Assembly: GCA_963761615.1 (NCBI GenBank)
Contig: CAVXGU010000003.1
Location: 1,240,001-1,304,000, forward strand
From: CAVXGU01 sp963761615
GTDB taxonomy: Bacteria > Acidobacteriota > Vicinamibacteria > Vicinamibacterales > CAVVIG01
Length of the DNA stretch: 64,000 nucleotides
Direction of reading: 5' to 3'
Every line of letters begins with the position of its first letter. Position 1 is the first letter of the stretch. A model generated the notes under the pieces. That model was not told the origin of the DNA. It was given only the letters and a program-made list of their open reading frames with translations, and did not search any database. The position numbers and the translations under genes were made by a program. Positions 18,821 through 27,770 of this stretch are shown here, in pieces.

Positions 18821-20218
18821 CTAGGCCGTGACCTCCTCGAGCAATTGCCGCACGTCGGTGACTTCGCCGGCGACGGCGGCGGCGGCGACCATGGCCGGGC
18901 TCATGAGGAGCGTGCGGCCGGTCGGGCTGCCCTGGCGGCCCTTGAAGTTGCGATTCGACGAGGACGCGCAGATCTGGCGGCCGACCAGCTTGTCGGGGTT
19001 CATGGCCAGGCACATCGAGCAGCCCGCGCCCCGCCACTCGAAGCCGGCCTGGCGGAAGATCTCGTCGAGGCCGCGCGCCTCGGCGTCGTGCGCCACGACC
19101 TGCGAGCCGGGCACGACGATGGCCTGCACGTGGCTGGCGACCTTCCGGCCCTTGACGACCCTGGCGGCCTGCTCGAGGTCCGAGAGGCGGCCGTTCGTGC
19201 ACGAGCCGATGAACGCGACGTCGATCTTGGTGCCCGCGACCTTCGCGCCCCGCCGGAAGTCCATGAACGTCAGGGCTTCCTCGTCCGCGTCGGCCGGGAT
19301 GGGCTCGCCGACGCCCACCGACTGTCCGGGGTTGATGCCCCAGGTGACCGTCGGGGCGATGGACGCGGCGTCGAGGGTGACGCGATCGTCGTACGCCGCG
19401 CCCGGGTCCGACGCCATCTGCCGCCACCACTGCACGGCCCTGGCGAAATCGTCGCCCTTGGGGGCGAACGCGCGGCCTTCGAGGAACGCGAACGTGGTCT
19501 CGTCCGGGTTGACGTAGCCCACGCGCGCGCCGCCCTCGATGGACATGTTGCAGATCGTCATCCGCTCCTCGATCGACATCCGGTCGATCGTGTCGCCCCC
19601 GTACTCGTACGCGAACCCGACGCCGCCCTGGACGCCCAGCCGGCGGATGATCGTCAGGATCACGTCTTTCGCATAGACGCCGGTGCCCAGCCGGCCGGTC
19701 ACCTCGATCCGCCGCACCTTGAGCGGGTCCATGGCCAGGCACTGCGAGGCGAGCACGTCGCGCACCTGGGACGTCCCGATGCCGAACGCGATCGCGCCCA
19801 GTGCGCCGTGCGTCGACGTGTGGCTGTCGCCGCACGCGATCGTCATGCCGGGCTGCGTCAGGCCGAGCTGCGGGCCGATGACGTGGACGATGCCCTGGTT
19901 GTCGCTGCCCGGGCCGCTCGGCAGGTAGAGGGGGATGCCGTACGCGCGGCAGTTCCGCTCGAGGGCCGAGGTCATCTCCTCGGCCATCACGTCCAGGAAG
20001 GGCCGCTGCCGCTCGCGCGTCGGCACGATGTGATCGACGGTCGCGAACGTGCGATCGGGAAACGCCACCGTCCACCCGTGCTGGCGCAGCATGTCGAAGG
20101 CCTGCGGGCTCGTGACTTCGTGGATGAGGTGCAGGCCGACGAACAACTGCGTCTGCCCGCTGGGCAGCGTGCGCACGGTGTGCGCGTTCCAGACCTTGTG
20201 AAACAATGTGTTGGGCAT
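18821..20218 (-). CDS. leuC: 3-isopropylmalate dehydratase large subunit
   Basis: 465 residues, an aconitase-family 4Fe-4S enzyme. Iron-sulfur ligands lie in FIGSCTNGRLSDL and GAGCSMCLAMNPDKL. CGDSHTSTHGALGAIAFGIG is the conserved active-site region. ATG at 20218 (MPNTLFHKVWNAHTV) matches the family's usual N-terminus, although the frame is open upstream. It is divergent from a subtilisin-like gene after only 28 bases. Confidence 0.96.
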   Translation of the reverse strand: MPNTLFHKVWNAHTVRTLPSGQTQLFVGLHLIHEVTSPQAFDMLRQHGWTVAFPDRTFATVDHIVPTRERQRPFLDVMAEEMTSALERNCRAYGIPLYLPSGPGSDNQGIVHVIGPQLGLTQPGMTIACGDSHTSTHGALGAIAFGIGTSQVRDVLASQCLAMDPLKVRRIEVTGRLGTGVYAKDVILTIIRRLGVQGGVGFAYEYGGDTIDRMSIEERMTICNMSIEGGARVGYVNPDETTFAFLEGRAFAPKGDDFARAVQWWRQMASDPGAAYDDRVTLDAASIAPTVTWGINPGQSVGVGEPIPADADEEALTFMDFRRGAKVAGTKIDVAFIGSCTNGRLSDLEQAARVVKGRKVASHVQAIVVPGSQVVAHDAEARGLDEIFRQAGFEWRGAGCSMCLAMNPDKLVGRQICASSSNRNFKGRQGSPTGRTLLMSPAMVAAAAVAGEVTDVRQLLEEVTA

Positions 20219-20246
20219 AGGCTGACTCCGACTAGAATACCCCGAC

Positions 20247-21785
20247 ATGCCCTGGCGGCGGTGCGTTCTTGTCTGCGCGGCAGCAGCTGCGCTCTGGATT
20301 GTGGCACCGTCCGTGGGGCGGACGCAGGGCGCGCTGGATCTCAGGGTCGGCGTCGGCCTGCCCGCCATCGAACAGAACATCACCCCGCGATCGGCACGCA
20401 GCACGCCAGGCAGCGTCGTCGCCTCGACGAGCGCCGCCGTGCGAGAGACGTGGCGTCCCGACCGCATCGGGCGCGCCGGCGGCCGCTACATGCCCGGCCG
20501 GCTCGTCGTGAAGTTCAAGGACGGCATGACGGACGCGGCACGGCTGGCTGCCGTCGAGGCCGTCGCCCCGGGCGCTGCGCTCGAGAGCCGTCCGGCCTAC
20601 GCCGACTTCGACGTCGTGCACGTCGACGCGTCCGCCGACGCCGAAGCGCTCGCCGATCGCCTCGCGGCCGGCGGCAGCGTCGTCTACGCCCAGCCGGCCT
20701 ACCGGTGGACGACGGAGTTCACGCCGAACGATCCCCTGTACGCCTCGTATCAATGGAACCTGCCGCTCGTGGATCTCGAGCGTGCGTGGGACATCCAGCC
20801 GCAGGCCGGCGCCTCGATCACGGTCGCCGTCCTCGACACGGGCATCGCGTACACCAGGGCCACGCTCGTCGAGAACCTGCCGAACCTCGGGCCGTCGACG
20901 ATTCCCTACGCCAACGCCCCGCAACTCGGCCCCGAAAGCCGGTTCGTCAAGCCGCACGACTTCATCTGGGACACCGACACGCCGCTCGACTTCGACGGCC
21001 ACGGCACGCACGTCAGCGGCACGATCGGGCAGCTCACCAACGACAACATCGGCACGGCCGGCATCGCCTTCGACGTGAAGCTGATGCCGGTGAAGGTCCT
21101 CGACAGCGCCTGGGACGACATCTTCGGCGCGCCCAACGTCGGAACCGACGACGTGATCGCCGAAGGCATCCGCTATGCGGCCGACAACGGCGCCCAGGTG
21201 ATCAACATGAGCCTGGGCCGCGAAGGCCCGGCGGCGCCGGCGGTCGAGGACGCCATGCGGTACGCGGTCGGCAAGGGCGTGTTCATCTCGATCGCCGGCG
21301 GCAACGGCTTCGAGGACGGCGACCCGGTCGAGGTCCTCGCCGAGATTGCGTCGCGCGTGCCGGGGGCCGTGTCGGTGGCGGCGGTCGACCGGAGCAAGAG
21401 TCACGCGTACTACTCGACGACGGGCAGCTACATCGAGCTCGCCGCTCCCGGCGGCGGCGGCGGCGACACCGACGACGGGTACGTGTGGCAGCAGACGTTC
21501 CACCCGACCTACACCGACACCTACCTGTTGCCCGCGGAGCAGTTCGTCGCGCCGCGCTTCGACATCTTCGCCTACGTCGGCTACGCGGGCACCTCGATGG
21601 CCGCCGCCCACGTGTCCGGCATCGCGGCGATGGTCATGCAGCAGGGCATCACGAACCCGGCGGCCGTCGAGGCCGCCCTGGAGCGGTTCGCGACGGACCT
21701 GGGGGCGCCGGGCCGCGACGACACGTACGGGTTCGGGCTGGTCGACGCGCGCAACGCCCTCTACGGGCTCGGAGTTGCGAAGTGA
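20247..21785 (+). CDS. Secreted S8 (subtilisin-like) serine protease
   Basis: 512 residues with an N-terminal signal peptide (VCAAAAALWIVAPSVGRTQ). A propeptide-like region (PGRLVVKFKDGMTDAARLA) precedes the catalytic domain. Catalytic Asp is in VAVLDTGIAY, His in DGHGTHVSGTIGQ, the oxyanion Asn in SIAGGNGF and Ser in GYAGTSMAAAHVSG. The segment before the Ser (about residues 405-445) is Gly-rich with an inserted loop. Probably an exported general protease. Its stop overlaps the start of a small outer-membrane-type protein. Confidence 0.93.
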   Translation: MPWRRCVLVCAAAAALWIVAPSVGRTQGALDLRVGVGLPAIEQNITPRSARSTPGSVVASTSAAVRETWRPDRIGRAGGRYMPGRLVVKFKDGMTDAARLAAVEAVAPGAALESRPAYADFDVVHVDASADAEALADRLAAGGSVVYAQPAYRWTTEFTPNDPLYASYQWNLPLVDLERAWDIQPQAGASITVAVLDTGIAYTRATLVENLPNLGPSTIPYANAPQLGPESRFVKPHDFIWDTDTPLDFDGHGTHVSGTIGQLTNDNIGTAGIAFDVKLMPVKVLDSAWDDIFGAPNVGTDDVIAEGIRYAADNGAQVINMSLGREGPAAPAVEDAMRYAVGKGVFISIAGGNGFEDGDPVEVLAEIASRVPGAVSVAAVDRSKSHAYYSTTGSYIELAAPGGGGGDTDDGYVWQQTFHPTYTDTYLLPAEQFVAPRFDIFAYVGYAGTSMAAAHVSGIAAMVMQQGITNPAAVEAALERFATDLGAPGRDDTYGFGLVDARNALYGLGVAK

Positions 21786-22426
21786 CGCCGGCCTGGCGCA
21801 CAGCGGTGGCGGTGGCGGCGCTGGTGGCGGCGGTGGCGGCCCCCGCGCGCGCCCAGTCCGCACCGGCGGTGTCGGTTCGCGGATTCGTGTCCGCCGCCGA
21901 GGAGAGCTTCGCCGCCAAGACGACCTTCGATGCCGCCTTCGGGTCCGCGCGCGGGTCCTTCCTCGGCGGCGGCGGCCAGGTGATTTTCGGGCCGATCTTC
22001 GTCGAGGTCGCCGCGTCGAAGTTCAAGGAGAGCGGACAGCGCGCCTTCCTCTTCGGAGGCCAGACGTATCAGCTCGGGATTCCCCTGACCGCGACCCTCC
22101 GGCCCCTGGAGCTCTCGGCCGGCTATCGCCTGCGGCTGTCGGGCATCTCCTGGCTCGTCCCCTACGGGGGCGCCGGCGTCGGGTGGTATCACTACACCGA
22201 GTCGTCGGATTTCTCCGATCCCACCGAGCACGTCGATGCCACGCGCACGGGCTATCTCGTGGTCGGCGGCGTGGAGGTGAGGCTCCAGCGCTGGGTGGGC
22301 GTCTCGGTCGACGCCGCCTACACGCACATCCCGGGCATCCTGGGCCAGTCCGGACTGTCGAAGGACGCCGGAGAAAACGACCTCGGCGGCACGGCGGTCC
22401 GCCTGCGGGTGCTCGTCGGCCGATGA
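21782..22426 (+). CDS. Outer-membrane beta-barrel-like protein
   Basis: 214 residues from a GTG overlapping the protease stop. A clear signal peptide ends at APARAQ. The mature part alternates in beta-strand fashion (GFVSAAEESFAAKTTFDAAF; ELSAGYRLRL; WYHYTESSDFSD; RWVGVSVDAAYTHI) and ends with AVRLRVLVGR, as in small 8-stranded OmpA/OmpW-like barrels. Coupling to the protease suggests co-expression. Function unknown. Confidence 0.78.
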   Translation: MTPAWRTAVAVAALVAAVAAPARAQSAPAVSVRGFVSAAEESFAAKTTFDAAFGSARGSFLGGGGQVIFGPIFVEVAASKFKESGQRAFLFGGQTYQLGIPLTATLRPLELSAGYRLRLSGISWLVPYGGAGVGWYHYTESSDFSDPTEHVDATRTGYLVVGGVEVRLQRWVGVSVDAAYTHIPGILGQSGLSKDAGENDLGGTAVRLRVLVGR

Positions 22427-22475
22427 CCACGCGTCCGGCATCCGGACGCACCCCTTCGAGGTTCGTCCCGCGCTC

Positions 22476-22757
22476 ATGATCTGCCGCCGGTGTGGCGCCG
22501 AAATCGCCGACAAGGCGCTGATTTGCTATCGTTGTGGGACGGCCACGACCGAGCGCCGGTTCGAGCCGGTCGCGTCGAGGCGCCGGATCCCGTGGGCTCT
22601 CATCGCTGCCGTCGTGATCCTGCTGCTCGCGATGGCGGCCGGCTTCTGGATCTACGGGCGGCGCCACGAGACGCCGCCGCGTAACGGCATGACAGCGCCA
22701 TTTCACCGGATCGTTCCATCACGACGTCACGACATCACCCCATCACCACATGCCTGA
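22476..22757 (+). CDS. Zinc-ribbon single-pass membrane protein
   Basis: 93 residues. The N-terminus is a zinc ribbon with two CxxC knuckles (MICRRCGAEI and ICYRCGTA), followed by a membrane helix (WALIAAVVILLLAMAAGFWI). The last about 20 residues are encoded by the repeat upstream of bioB (SRRHDITPSPHA), and the stop lies inside bioB. The original C-terminus may have been replaced by the repeat. Function unknown. Confidence 0.75.
   Translation: MICRRCGAEIADKALICYRCGTATTERRFEPVASRRRIPWALIAAVVILLLAMAAGFWIYGRRHETPPRNGMTAPFHRIVPSRRHDITPSPHA
22726..22752. repeat. Copy of CATCACC-type repeat overlapping bioB start
   Basis: ACATCACCCCATCACCACATG matches the 16-bp unit flanking the IS at 16 and 18 kb. 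The final ATG is the bioB start codon, and the zinc-ribbon gene terminates within the following bases. Confidence 0.5.
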
Positions 22758-23739
22758 CCTCTCCCTTCGCCACGACTGGACGCTCGACGAGGTCGAAGCG
22801 ATCTACTCCCGGCCGCTCACCGAGCTGGTGTTCCAGGCACAGGACGTGCACCGGAGGCGCCACCGGCCCGACGAGGTCCAGACCTGCGCCCTCCTCAGCG
22901 TGAAGACGGGCGGCTGTCCCGAGGACTGCGCGTACTGTCCGCAGTCGGCGCACTACGCGAGCGGCGTCGAGGCCGGCGCGCTCATGCCGGTGGACGAGGC
23001 GCTCGCCGCGGCCCGGCGCGCTCGCGCGCAGGGGGCGACGCGCTTCTGCATGGGTGCGGCCTGGCGCGAGGTCCCCGACGGCGCCGAGTTCCAGCGGATC
23101 CTCGAGATGGTGCGCGGCGTCCGCGCGCTCGGGATGGAAGCGTGCTGCACGCTCGGGATGCTCCGTCAGGATCAGGCCGACGCGCTCGCCGACGCCGGCC
23201 TGACCGCCTACAACCACAATCTGGACACGGCCCCCGAGTTCTACGGCGAGATCATCACCACGCGCGTGTACCAGGATCGTCTCGACACGCTCGCGCGCGT
23301 GCGTCAGGCGGGCGTCACGGTGTGCAGCGGCGGCATCATCGGGATGGGCGAGGGCCGTGCGGAGCGCTGCGGGCTCCTTCGGCAGCTCGCCTCGCTGGAT
23401 CCGCACCCCGAGAGCGTCCCCATCAACCTGCTGGTCCGGGTCGCCGGCACGCCACTCGCCGATCGTCCGTCCGAGGACGCGTTCGAGCTGGTGCGGACGA
23501 TCGCCACGGCGCGCATCCTGATGCCGGCGTCCTTCGTCCGGCTGAGCGCCGGTCGTCTCGGGCTGTCCGCCGAGGCGCAGGCCCTGTGCTTCCTCGCGGG
23601 CGCCAACTCGATCTTCATCGGCGACACCCTGCTGACAACCCCGAATCCGGCCCAGGACGCCGACCGCCGGCTCTTCGATCGGCTCGGCATCCGGCCGCGG
23701 GCGCTCGTCGACGAGGCCGGGCCGGCGGCCGCCCGCTGA
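22750..23739 (+). CDS. bioB: Biotin synthase
   Basis: 329 residues. A radical-SAM enzyme that inserts sulfur into dethiobiotin. The cluster-binding motif is CPEDCAYCPQSAHY (CxxxCxxC), with further conserved YNHNLDTAPEFY, CSGGIIGMGE and the 2Fe-2S-ligand region ARILMPASFVRLSAGR. ANSIFIGDTLLTT lies near the C-terminus. The first six residues come from the upstream repeat. No other biotin genes are nearby. Confidence 0.96.
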   Translation: MPDLSLRHDWTLDEVEAIYSRPLTELVFQAQDVHRRRHRPDEVQTCALLSVKTGGCPEDCAYCPQSAHYASGVEAGALMPVDEALAAARRARAQGATRFCMGAAWREVPDGAEFQRILEMVRGVRALGMEACCTLGMLRQDQADALADAGLTAYNHNLDTAPEFYGEIITTRVYQDRLDTLARVRQAGVTVCSGGIIGMGEGRAERCGLLRQLASLDPHPESVPINLLVRVAGTPLADRPSEDAFELVRTIATARILMPASFVRLSAGRLGLSAEAQALCFLAGANSIFIGDTLLTTPNPAQDADRRLFDRLGIRPRALVDEAGPAAAR

Positions 23740-23741
23740 AC

Positions 23742-24017
23742 GTGCGCGGCCGGACGGCGGCGGTGCTCGTCCTGACCGCCGCCTTTCTGCTCTGGAACGC
23801 CATCTACGATCACGTGCTGGTCGTCGCCGCGGACCTCTACGTCGTCGTGGCCCGCGTGGCGGCGAGTCACGGCGCCGTGGCCCTCGTCGCCGACTGGATG
23901 GCGCCGGCAAGGGCCATCGCGCTCTGGACCGCCTCGACCATCACGGCGGCCGCGCTCCTGACCGCCGCGGCGCTCGCGCTCATCCGACGGGTGAAGCGTG
24001 GGGCGCGGTCTACGTGA
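23742..24017 (+). CDS. Small two-helix membrane protein
   Basis: 91 residues from a GTG two bases after the bioB stop, so probably co-translated with bioB. Two hydrophobic segments are visible (AAVLVLTAAFLLWNAIYDHV and IALWTASTITAAALLTAAAL), and the C-terminus is basic (RRVKRGARST). No family recognised. Link to biotin synthesis is positional only. Confidence 0.65.
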   Translation: MRGRTAAVLVLTAAFLLWNAIYDHVLVVAADLYVVVARVAASHGAVALVADWMAPARAIALWTASTITAAALLTAAALALIRRVKRGARST

Positions 24018-24062
24018 GGACGTCTGCGACGAGGCGGACCGTCCGGCCCCGGCGCCGCGCGA

Positions 24063-25367
24063 TTACTTGAGCAGCTCCAGCAGGTAGTCCGTCGCCTCCG
24101 GCGATCGCATCATGCTGAGCCGGGACACGATCTTCTTCTTCAAGTCCGGGTCCTTCTCGGCGCGCGCCAGGGCGACGAGCGCCGTGGCGTTCCGCTGGAC
24201 GAAGAACGCCTCGATGACGGCGTCCTTGATCACGGAGCTCGAGCGGCCCGCGTAGATCGACTCGAGCGCGTTGCCCGTCTGGCTGGCGTTCATCAGGCCG
24301 AGGTCGCGGACCGCCGAGGCCTTCAGGTCCTCGTTCGTCTCGGTCCGCGCCAGATCGACCAGGCGGTCGGAGGCGCCGCCGACGAACAGCGCCTGGAGGA
24401 TGATCTTCTTGACGCCCGCGTCGGTCTCGGACCGATAGAGCGATGAGAGCTCCGTGTTGGCGCGCATGACGCCCAGTTGCTGGATCGCGGTGTCGCGAAG
24501 GTCCGGCGAGGCGTCGCTCCCGGCTGCCGCCACCAGGCGGGCCCGGTCGTGCGCCACCATGAAGCTGCGCAGGATCGCGCGCTTGACCTCCTCGTTCGAC
24601 GATGTGCGGTAGACCTCGTCGAGGACCTGCAGGTTGTCCGGTCCGCCCATGAGGCCCAGATAGCGCAGGGCCCGCAGTTGCAGATCCGGGTTGGACGCGC
24701 TCTTCGCGATGCCCGCCAGCGTCTGGCGGGCCTGCGGCGAGCGGCTCTGGCTGAGGACGAACAGCGCGTTCTCCTTCACCCTGACGGAGCCGTTGCCCGA
24801 GAGGATCTGGCCGATTATCGGCACGGCGCGGTCGGGATCGGTCTGCACCAGTCCCCGCAGCGCCAGCAGCTTCAGCTCGTCGTCGGGCTGTGCGTCGGGC
24901 GAGATGGTCTGCCCGGAGGCCTGGCGGATTTCGAGCTCGAGCGCCCTGGCGTCCTTCAGCCAGCCGCTCGCGCCGAAGCGCCGCTCCATGTCGGTGAGGG
25001 TCGAGAGCGCCTCCAGGCGTTCCCCGAGCCTGGAGAGGGCGTAGGCCTTCCAGTACATCGCCGCGTCCAGCCTGTCGCGGAGCGCCGCCTCGTCCCCGAC
25101 CTTCCCGAGACGCGCGGCCATCTCGTTCAACCGCGCGACGGCATCGTCGAAGCGACCGTCGTCGATGAGCGAACGCGCCTGCGTGTAGAGAGCGGGTAAG
25201 CCCTGTCGTGCCGCAGGGGGCAGCGTTGGCTCGGCGGTGGCCGGCGTTGCGACGGCGTGCGGCGCGGGGGCCGGCCCGGCGGCGGGCGTCTGCCCGGCCG
25301 AGACGCGGGCGCCGAGCGCCAGGACGGCTGCCGCCGTGAGCGCGCGACACGTGGTGATCCGGATCAT
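24063..25367 (-). CDS. HEAT-repeat periplasmic protein
   Basis: 434 residues with a signal peptide (ALTAAAVLALGARVSAGQ). Residues about 60-150 look like TPR-type helices (SLIDDGRFDDAVARLNEM), and the remainder is a solenoid of HEAT repeats (VKENALFVLSQSRSPQARQT; LQLRALRYLGLMGG; LKASAVRDLGLMN). Such repeats mediate protein binding. It is the last gene of the sigma/anti-sigma operon, its ATG overlapping the anti-sigma stop, so it may be part of the signalling or the response. Target unknown. Confidence 0.82.
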   Translation of the reverse strand: MIRITTCRALTAAAVLALGARVSAGQTPAAGPAPAPHAVATPATAEPTLPPAARQGLPALYTQARSLIDDGRFDDAVARLNEMAARLGKVGDEAALRDRLDAAMYWKAYALSRLGERLEALSTLTDMERRFGASGWLKDARALELEIRQASGQTISPDAQPDDELKLLALRGLVQTDPDRAVPIIGQILSGNGSVRVKENALFVLSQSRSPQARQTLAGIAKSASNPDLQLRALRYLGLMGGPDNLQVLDEVYRTSSNEEVKRAILRSFMVAHDRARLVAAAGSDASPDLRDTAIQQLGVMRANTELSSLYRSETDAGVKKIILQALFVGGASDRLVDLARTETNEDLKASAVRDLGLMNASQTGNALESIYAGRSSSVIKDAVIEAFFVQRNATALVALARAEKDPDLKKKIVSRLSMMRSPEATDYLLELLK

Positions 25368-26200
25368 GTCGTCTTCCTCGCAATCGGTCCCGGGGCTGGT
25401 TCCGAGGCTTCGCGGTCGCGAAGCTCGTCGGCCAGCACCCGGACCTTGAAGAGCAGCGTCGCGGAATCGAGACGCGCGACCAGGCGGTCGAGCTGGTCGC
25501 GTGTCAGGGTGGACGGCTCGTGAACGATGTCGAGCAGGCTGCGTTCGAGCGCGTCGAGGACGGCGGCGACGTTCTGGTCGCCGGCCTGGACGGCCGCGTC
25601 GCGGTACAGACGGTTTGCGGCAACCATGTCGGACGCCCAGGCCTGCTCGCGCGCGATCCGTACGGATCCGCCCGGAGTGTTGGTCAGATCCAGGAGCATC
25701 CGTTCGGCACGCTCGAGATGATCGGCAATCGCGTCGAGGCGTGCACGATCGGCGGGGCTGTCGGAGGCGAACGCCGAGCCCGACGGGCTGGCAGGCCCCG
25801 AGAGCGCGGAGGGACCACCGGGCCGGCTGGACGCGTTGGCGCGGCCGGAGGGGTCAGGCGGCGCGGCCGACACGGACCGGAAGTGCCGGCCGCCGACGAA
25901 CGCCGCCGCGACCAGGACGGCGGCGCTCGCCATCACAGCCAGCCTCCGCGCCCACGATCGCCACGACGGCGGGGCGTCCTGCAGGGACAGCTCGGCGCGA
26001 ATGCGCTGCCAGACCTCGAGGCCGTACCGGTCGCTCCGCTCGGGCACGGAAGGCCGTTCGATTGCGTCGAGCGATCGCGCCAGGCCGGCGAACGCGTCGG
26101 CGCAGCGCGCGCAGCGCTGCAGGTGCCGGTCGATGCGCCGCCCCTTCCGGCGCGCTTCGCCGTAGTAGTGGAGCACGAGGTCGTCGTCGGTGTAGTGCAT
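25364..26200 (-). CDS. Anti-sigma factor with zinc-binding N-terminus
   Basis: 278 residues. The N-terminal cytoplasmic domain has the HxxxCxxC motif of zinc anti-sigma factors (RHLQRCARCADAF). One membrane helix follows (LAVMASAAVLVAAAFVG), then a Ser/Pro/Gly-rich linker and a helical periplasmic domain. It follows the ECF sigma gene by 9 bases and would hold that sigma factor inactive until a membrane signal arrives. Confidence 0.85.
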   Translation of the reverse strand: MHYTDDDLVLHYYGEARRKGRRIDRHLQRCARCADAFAGLARSLDAIERPSVPERSDRYGLEVWQRIRAELSLQDAPPSWRSWARRLAVMASAAVLVAAAFVGGRHFRSVSAAPPDPSGRANASSRPGGPSALSGPASPSGSAFASDSPADRARLDAIADHLERAERMLLDLTNTPGGSVRIAREQAWASDMVAANRLYRDAAVQAGDQNVAAVLDALERSLLDIVHEPSTLTRDQLDRLVARLDSATLLFKVRVLADELRDREASEPAPGPIARKTT

Positions 26201-26209
26201 GTCTCCGTC

Positions 26210-26782
26210 CTACTGACCGTTTCCGGAGTCGCGCTCGAGCGCGGCGCGCAGCTTTCTGACCGCGCGGAACACGCTGTGCTTGGTGGCGCTCGTCCTCAGC
26301 CCGAGGGTCCGGCCGATCTCGGCGATGGAGCGGCCTTCGTGGTGGCGCAGCGTGAAGGCGGCCCGCTCGACCGGGCTGAGGCCGTCGAGCGCAGCGTCGA
26401 TCCGGCGGGCGAGCTGGGCGCTCGCGGCCATCCGTTCCGGGTCCGGCAGGTCGCTGGAGGCCGTTTCGATCACGTGGTCGAGCGCCTCGCCCGACCAGTC
26501 GCGGCGCGACTCCCGCGTGCGAAGCAGGTCGACCGCGCAATTGGCGACGATGCGGTGGAGCCAGGTCCCGAAATGAGCCCGCGACTCGAATCGGCCGAGC
26601 TGGCGGTAGGCCCGGAGGAAGCTCTCCTGGACGACGTCCTCGGCGTCCTGTTCGTTCCGGGTGATGCGGTAGGCCAGGCGGAAGGCCGCTCTGGCGTGCT
26701 GTTCCACGAGAGCCCGGAAGGCGTCTTCGTCGCCCGTCCTGGCGCGCGTCAAGACCGCCGCCACGTCGGTGCCATCCATCAA
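26210..26782 (-). CDS. ECF-type RNA polymerase sigma factor
   Basis: 190 residues with sigma region 2 (FRLAYRITRNEQDAEDVVQE, then SFLRAYRQLGRFE) and region 4 (LSPVERAAFTLRHHEGRSIA). No region 3, as expected for sigma-70 family group 4. First gene of a three-gene operon with its anti-sigma factor and a HEAT-repeat protein. Stimulus unknown. Confidence 0.94.
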   Translation of the reverse strand: MMDGTDVAAVLTRARTGDEDAFRALVEQHARAAFRLAYRITRNEQDAEDVVQESFLRAYRQLGRFESRAHFGTWLHRIVANCAVDLLRTRESRRDWSGEALDHVIETASSDLPDPERMAASAQLARRIDAALDGLSPVERAAFTLRHHEGRSIAEIGRTLGLRTSATKHSVFRAVRKLRAALERDSGNGQ

Positions 26783-26854
26783 CGTGGATGTTAGACGGTC
26801 GGGGGAGGGGAATGGATAGGTGGCGGCGGAATGGGCCGGCGCCCGCGAGCCGCC

Positions 26855-27722
26855 CTAGCGGGCGAGCTGGGTCTCGATCTGGGGCAGGGCGGCCAGGATC
26901 GCGTCGCCGACGATCTGAAGGCTGCGTGCGCTGACGGCGTCCAGGGTGTCCCGCTCGGTGTGCCAGGCGGCGTAGTCGAGATCGATCACGTCGACCGACG
27001 GGATGCCGGCCGAGAGGAACGGCAGGTGGTCGTCCTCGACGGTCGTGTACTGCGGGCACGAAGTACTGGCCGAGATCCTTGCGCCGGGCGGCTTCCCAGA
27101 TCGCGTTGGTCAGCCACGAGGTCGAGTTGCTGTCGCGGCGGATGTCCAGGTCGCGGTCGGCAATCATGTCCACCAGGATGAGCCCCTTGATCGTGTCGAT
27201 CGACTTGTCCTTCCGCGCCTCCTGCACGTAGTGACGGCTGCCGTAGGTGTTGTCGGTGCCCTGCCACTCGCCGAACGCCTCCTCGCCGTCGAGGAAGAGC
27301 AGCTCGATCGTCAGGGGGCTCCGGCGGCCCTTGAGGGCGCGCGCCATCTCGAGCAGAAAGGCCGCGCTCGAGCCGCCATCGTCGGCGCCGACGAAGCGGA
27401 ACTGGCGGAACAGCTTCGTGTCGTAGTGCCCGGCGATGATGAGTCGGTCCTTCGACGCGCCGGGCAGGGTGGCGATGAGGTTCACCATGTGAACGGGACC
27501 GATCGGGGTCTGGTCGGTCCAGGCCTGCCGGGTCACCGGAAGGCCGGCGGCGGCGAGCTGCTTCTCGAGGTAGCCGCGGGTCTCCTCGAGCGCTGCCGAG
27601 CCGGCGGGCCGGGGGCCGAAGGCGACGATTTGCCGCAGGTCCCCCCAGGCGCGGCTCGAGTTGAAGACGGGGGCGCCGACGATTTGCGGGAGGAGGAGCG
27701 CGAGGGCGAGCAGCGTTCGCAT
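26855..27722 (-). CDS. M28 family peptidase / glutaminyl-cyclase-like, frameshifted
   Basis: About 289 residues after correcting one frameshift. A signal peptide starts MRTLLALALLLPQIVGA. Zinc-site motifs are IIAGHYDTKLF, GADDGGSSAAFLLE and LLFLDGEEAFGEW. The frame breaks at about 27052-27056 after GQYFVP; the next frame continues QYTTVEDDHLPFLSAG, IPSVDVIDLDYAAWHTE and SARSLQIVGDAILAAL to a TAG at 26855. The order and the SARSLQ ending resemble glutaminyl-peptide cyclotransferase-like members of M28. One extra base accounts for the break. Confidence 0.82.
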
Positions 27723-27770
27723 GTCAATCAGCCAGTCCGGGGCGGTGTACGCCGGTCCGCACGACGAGTC

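Noticed and set aside
18812..22426. 1204-codon plus-strand open frame through leuD, leuC and the protease
   Set aside because: Only its last 214 codons (the beta-barrel protein) are real; the rest is antisense or out of frame to leuDC and the S8 protease.
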